Origin: an uncultured Lentisphaeria bacterium
GTDB lineage: Bacteria; Verrucomicrobiota; Lentisphaeria; Victivallales; Victivallaceae
Assembly (NCBI GenBank): GCA_949298665.1
Contig: CASFXO010000270.1
Span: 1-6,589, forward strand
Length of the DNA: 6,589 nucleotides
Reading direction: 5' to 3'
Shown here: positions 6,433 to 6,589 of the stretch, in pieces
How the letters are laid out: every line of letters starts with the position of its first letter
How positions within the stretch are numbered: the stretch's first letter is position 1
Notes under the pieces: generated by a model
What the model saw: only the letters and a program-made list of their open reading frames with translations
Databases searched by the model: none
Told to the model about the DNA's origin: nothing
Position numbers and translations under genes: made by a program

Positions 6433-6589
6433 TCAAAGTCCGGAGAAAAAACGGCGATACGCCTCCAGCTTCTCGGTCCGCGTCCACATGGCGGCGGCGG
6501 GGCTCGTGGAAGGCAGCCTCACCACCTCGAACCGTCGCGCCAGCTCCGGGAAGTGCCGCAGCAGCAGTTTATGCGCCGTGCCGCCGTTA
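6433..6589 (-). CDS. C-terminal fragment of a uracil/hypoxanthine-DNA-glycosylase-like repair protein
   Basis: The last 51 codons of a gene entering from the right edge read 'NGGTAHKLLLRHFPEL', 'FEVVRLPSTSPAAA' and 'TEKLEAYRRFF', ending with TGA at 6435-6433. The spacing of 'NGGTAH' and 'LPSTSPA' matches the C-terminal motifs of DNA-deoxyinosine/uracil glycosylases of the UDG superfamily, where the S/T-rich loop enters the DNA minor groove. Members remove deaminated bases as the first step of base-excision repair. The catalytic N-terminal part lies outside the window. The gene converges on the regulator at 5310-6395 and is probably unrelated to the carbohydrate operon. Confidence 0.7.
   Translation of the reverse strand, partial: NGGTAHKLLLRHFPELARRFEVVRLPSTSPAAAMWTRTEKLEAYRRFFSGL

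Overview
The window looks like chromosomal DNA of a carbohydrate-degrading bacterium of the Lentisphaerota (Victivallis-like), or possibly a related PVC-group lineage. Four things point there: a prepilin-type 'FTLIELLVVIAIIAIL' protein with an H-X9-DG tail, a type present in very large families in those genomes; GntR-type regulators carrying LacI-like sensor domains; a heparinase II/III-like polysaccharide lyase; and a uroporphyrinogen-decarboxylase-like protein of the DSDGN type. The DNA is GC-rich, with AT-rich promoter islands. The taxonomic call is inference from gene style, not from a search.

Layout, left to right. (1) 1-972, minus strand: a GntR-family regulator truncated by the left edge. 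Its promoter region (965-1096) holds five copies of the hexamer TTGATC/GATCAA. (2) 1206-1236: a strong intrinsic terminator that closes the operon to its right. (3) 5072 down to 1257, minus strand: a three-gene operon in transcription order: H-X9-DG pseudopilin-like protein (5072-4338), heparinase II/III-like lyase (4338-2415), and URO-D-family protein (2402-1257). The first two genes overlap by one base (TGATG). The last two are 12 bases apart, with a Shine-Dalgarno overlapping the lyase stop codon. (4) 5114-5263: a divergent control region with a perfect consensus sigma-70 promoter (TTGACA-17-TATAAT) for the operon, inverted AACAAC/GTTGTT repeats downstream of its -10 box, and a good promoter (TTGACG-17-TATATT) for the gene facing the other way. 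(5) 5310-6395, plus strand: a complete GntR-HTH/LacI-type sensor regulator, the obvious candidate controller of the operon. (6) 6433-6589, minus strand: the C-terminal end of a DNA glycosylase, convergent with the regulator.

How it fits together (inference): the divergent regulator would bind the AACAAC/GTTGTT sites, sense a sugar, and control export or surface display of a pseudopilin-like protein together with a secreted polysaccharide lyase and a cytoplasmic URO-D-like enzyme. The main anomaly is that the lyase reading frame is broken twice, by a frameshift near 4050-4090 and by an in-frame TAA at 3782-3780. It also seems to carry Asn where family members usually have Asp in the conserved 'HNHND-GSF' motif. 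The system is therefore either decaying or affected by sequence errors.
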